From the NCBI GenBank assembly GCA_025360355.1, contig JANYCL010000346.1, positions 1 to 7,574 on the forward strand: 7,574 nucleotides of DNA, in the 5' to 3' direction. Source of the DNA: Sphingobacteriaceae bacterium (GTDB lineage Bacteria; Bacteroidota; Bacteroidia; B-17B0; Aurantibacillaceae). Shown piece after piece: positions 6,963 through 7,574 of this stretch. The notes under the pieces are model-generated. The model worked only from the letters and a program-made list of their open reading frames with translations, was not told the DNA's origin and searched no databases. A program made the translations under genes and the position numbers. Positions within the stretch are counted from its first letter, which is position 1. Each line of letters starts with the position of its first letter.

Positions 6963-7574
6963 TTGATTAGAAAAATTTATATCTGTTTGCTTTTTTTGTG
7001 CTTTGGCTCAATGCTAAAAGCCACCCACAACCGCGCAGGCGAAATTACTTATAAATGGATCTCCGGTTACACTTACTCTATTACTCTTGTTACTTATACC
7101 GATGACGGCCCAAGTGTTGCGGACCGTTGTAAACTAACCATTTTTTTTGGCGATGGAGATAGCGCACAAGTAATACGCCAAAATGGTTCACCTGATGTTT
7201 CAACAGCAGAATGTCCAACCTCGTTTAAGGGTGTTCTTATAAAAACCACCCCTAACGTTAAAAAAAACATTTACTCTTGTTTGCACACTTATGCAGGGCC
7301 GGGAAGTTTTGTAATGTATATGTTCGATCGGAACAGGAACAATGGAGTTATAAATGTTCCCAGCTCTGTTAATCAGCCGTTTTATATTCATACGCTATTA
7401 AGCATCAATCAGTTTATGGGGCCTAACAACTCGCCTGTTTTTACATATGAACCTATTGATGAGGCTTGCTTTCATAAATGTTTTTATCATAACCCGGGAG
7501 CCTACGATCCAGATGGTGATAGTTTATCTTACGAATTAGTGATGTGTAAAGGTGAAGATCCTATATCAGGACAA
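6963..7574 (+). CDS. Tandem paralogue of the secreted PKD-like T9SS-type protein, 3'-truncated by the window edge
   Basis: 204 codons are visible and the frame is open at the right edge. The start is assigned to TTG at 6963, two bases after the previous gene's TAA. It gives a good signal peptide (MIRKIYICLLFLCFGSMLKA), whereas the only in-frame ATG nearby (7011) would cut it off; an in-frame stop lies at 6951-6953. From ATHNRAGEITY onward it aligns without gaps to residues 22-205 of the upstream protein, with about 145 of 184 residues identical by hand count. It keeps FGDGDS, a HTYAGPG motif and DPDGDSLSYELVMCKGEDPISG. Many differences in the best-conserved stretches are synonymous, so both copies appear selected as proteins. 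The 2-base spacing implies an operon, probably with translational coupling. Whether this copy also has Fn3-like and T9SS domains cannot be seen. Confidence 0.88.
   Translation, partial: MIRKIYICLLFLCFGSMLKATHNRAGEITYKWISGYTYSITLVTYTDDGPSVADRCKLTIFFGDGDSAQVIRQNGSPDVSTAECPTSFKGVLIKTTPNVKKNIYSCLHTYAGPGSFVMYMFDRNRNNGVINVPSSVNQPFYIHTLLSINQFMGPNNSPVFTYEPIDEACFHKCFYHNPGAYDPDGDSLSYELVMCKGEDPISGQ

Overview
The window looks like chromosomal DNA of a Bacteroidota (Bacteroidetes) bacterium. The two right-hand genes belong to a secreted protein type typical of this phylum, and the complete one ends in a Por-secretion-tail type C-terminal domain (type IX secretion system, T9SS type A sorting signal). The other indications are AT-rich intergenic DNA, no Shine-Dalgarno sites, and a match to the Bacteroidetes -7 promoter element TAnnTTTG. 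I cannot name a genus.

Layout, left to right: (1) 1-939, + strand, the C-terminal two thirds of a YifB/ComM-type AAA+ ATPase, cut by the window edge. (2) 1035-2999, + strand, a TPR-containing membrane sensor histidine kinase with a HisKA_2-type phosphoacceptor domain, starting at TTG. (3) 2996-4984, - strand, a Kup-family potassium transporter. It converges on the kinase, and the two stop codons share the palindrome TTAA. (4) 4985-5184, a 200-base divergent intergenic region unusually rich in inverted repeats: a terminator-like hairpin in the kup leader, an 11-bp perfect long-range inverted repeat, and a 15-bp palindrome inside the presumed promoter of the right-hand operon. (5) 5185-6960, + strand, a complete secreted PKD-like/cadherin-like/Fn3 protein with a T9SS tail. 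(6) 6963-7574, + strand, a second copy of the same protein type, about 79% identical over the 184 comparable residues, starting at TTG two bases after the previous stop and running off the right edge.

The genes do not form one pathway. The only clear functional unit is the tandem pair of T9SS-type secreted proteins at the right, which look co-transcribed and recently duplicated. The kinase has no response regulator beside it. No RNA genes, mobile elements or CRISPR arrays were seen, and no intergenic stretch exceeds 300 bases. The least explained parts are the kup/secreted-protein intergenic region and the tandem secreted-protein locus, whose right end is not visible.
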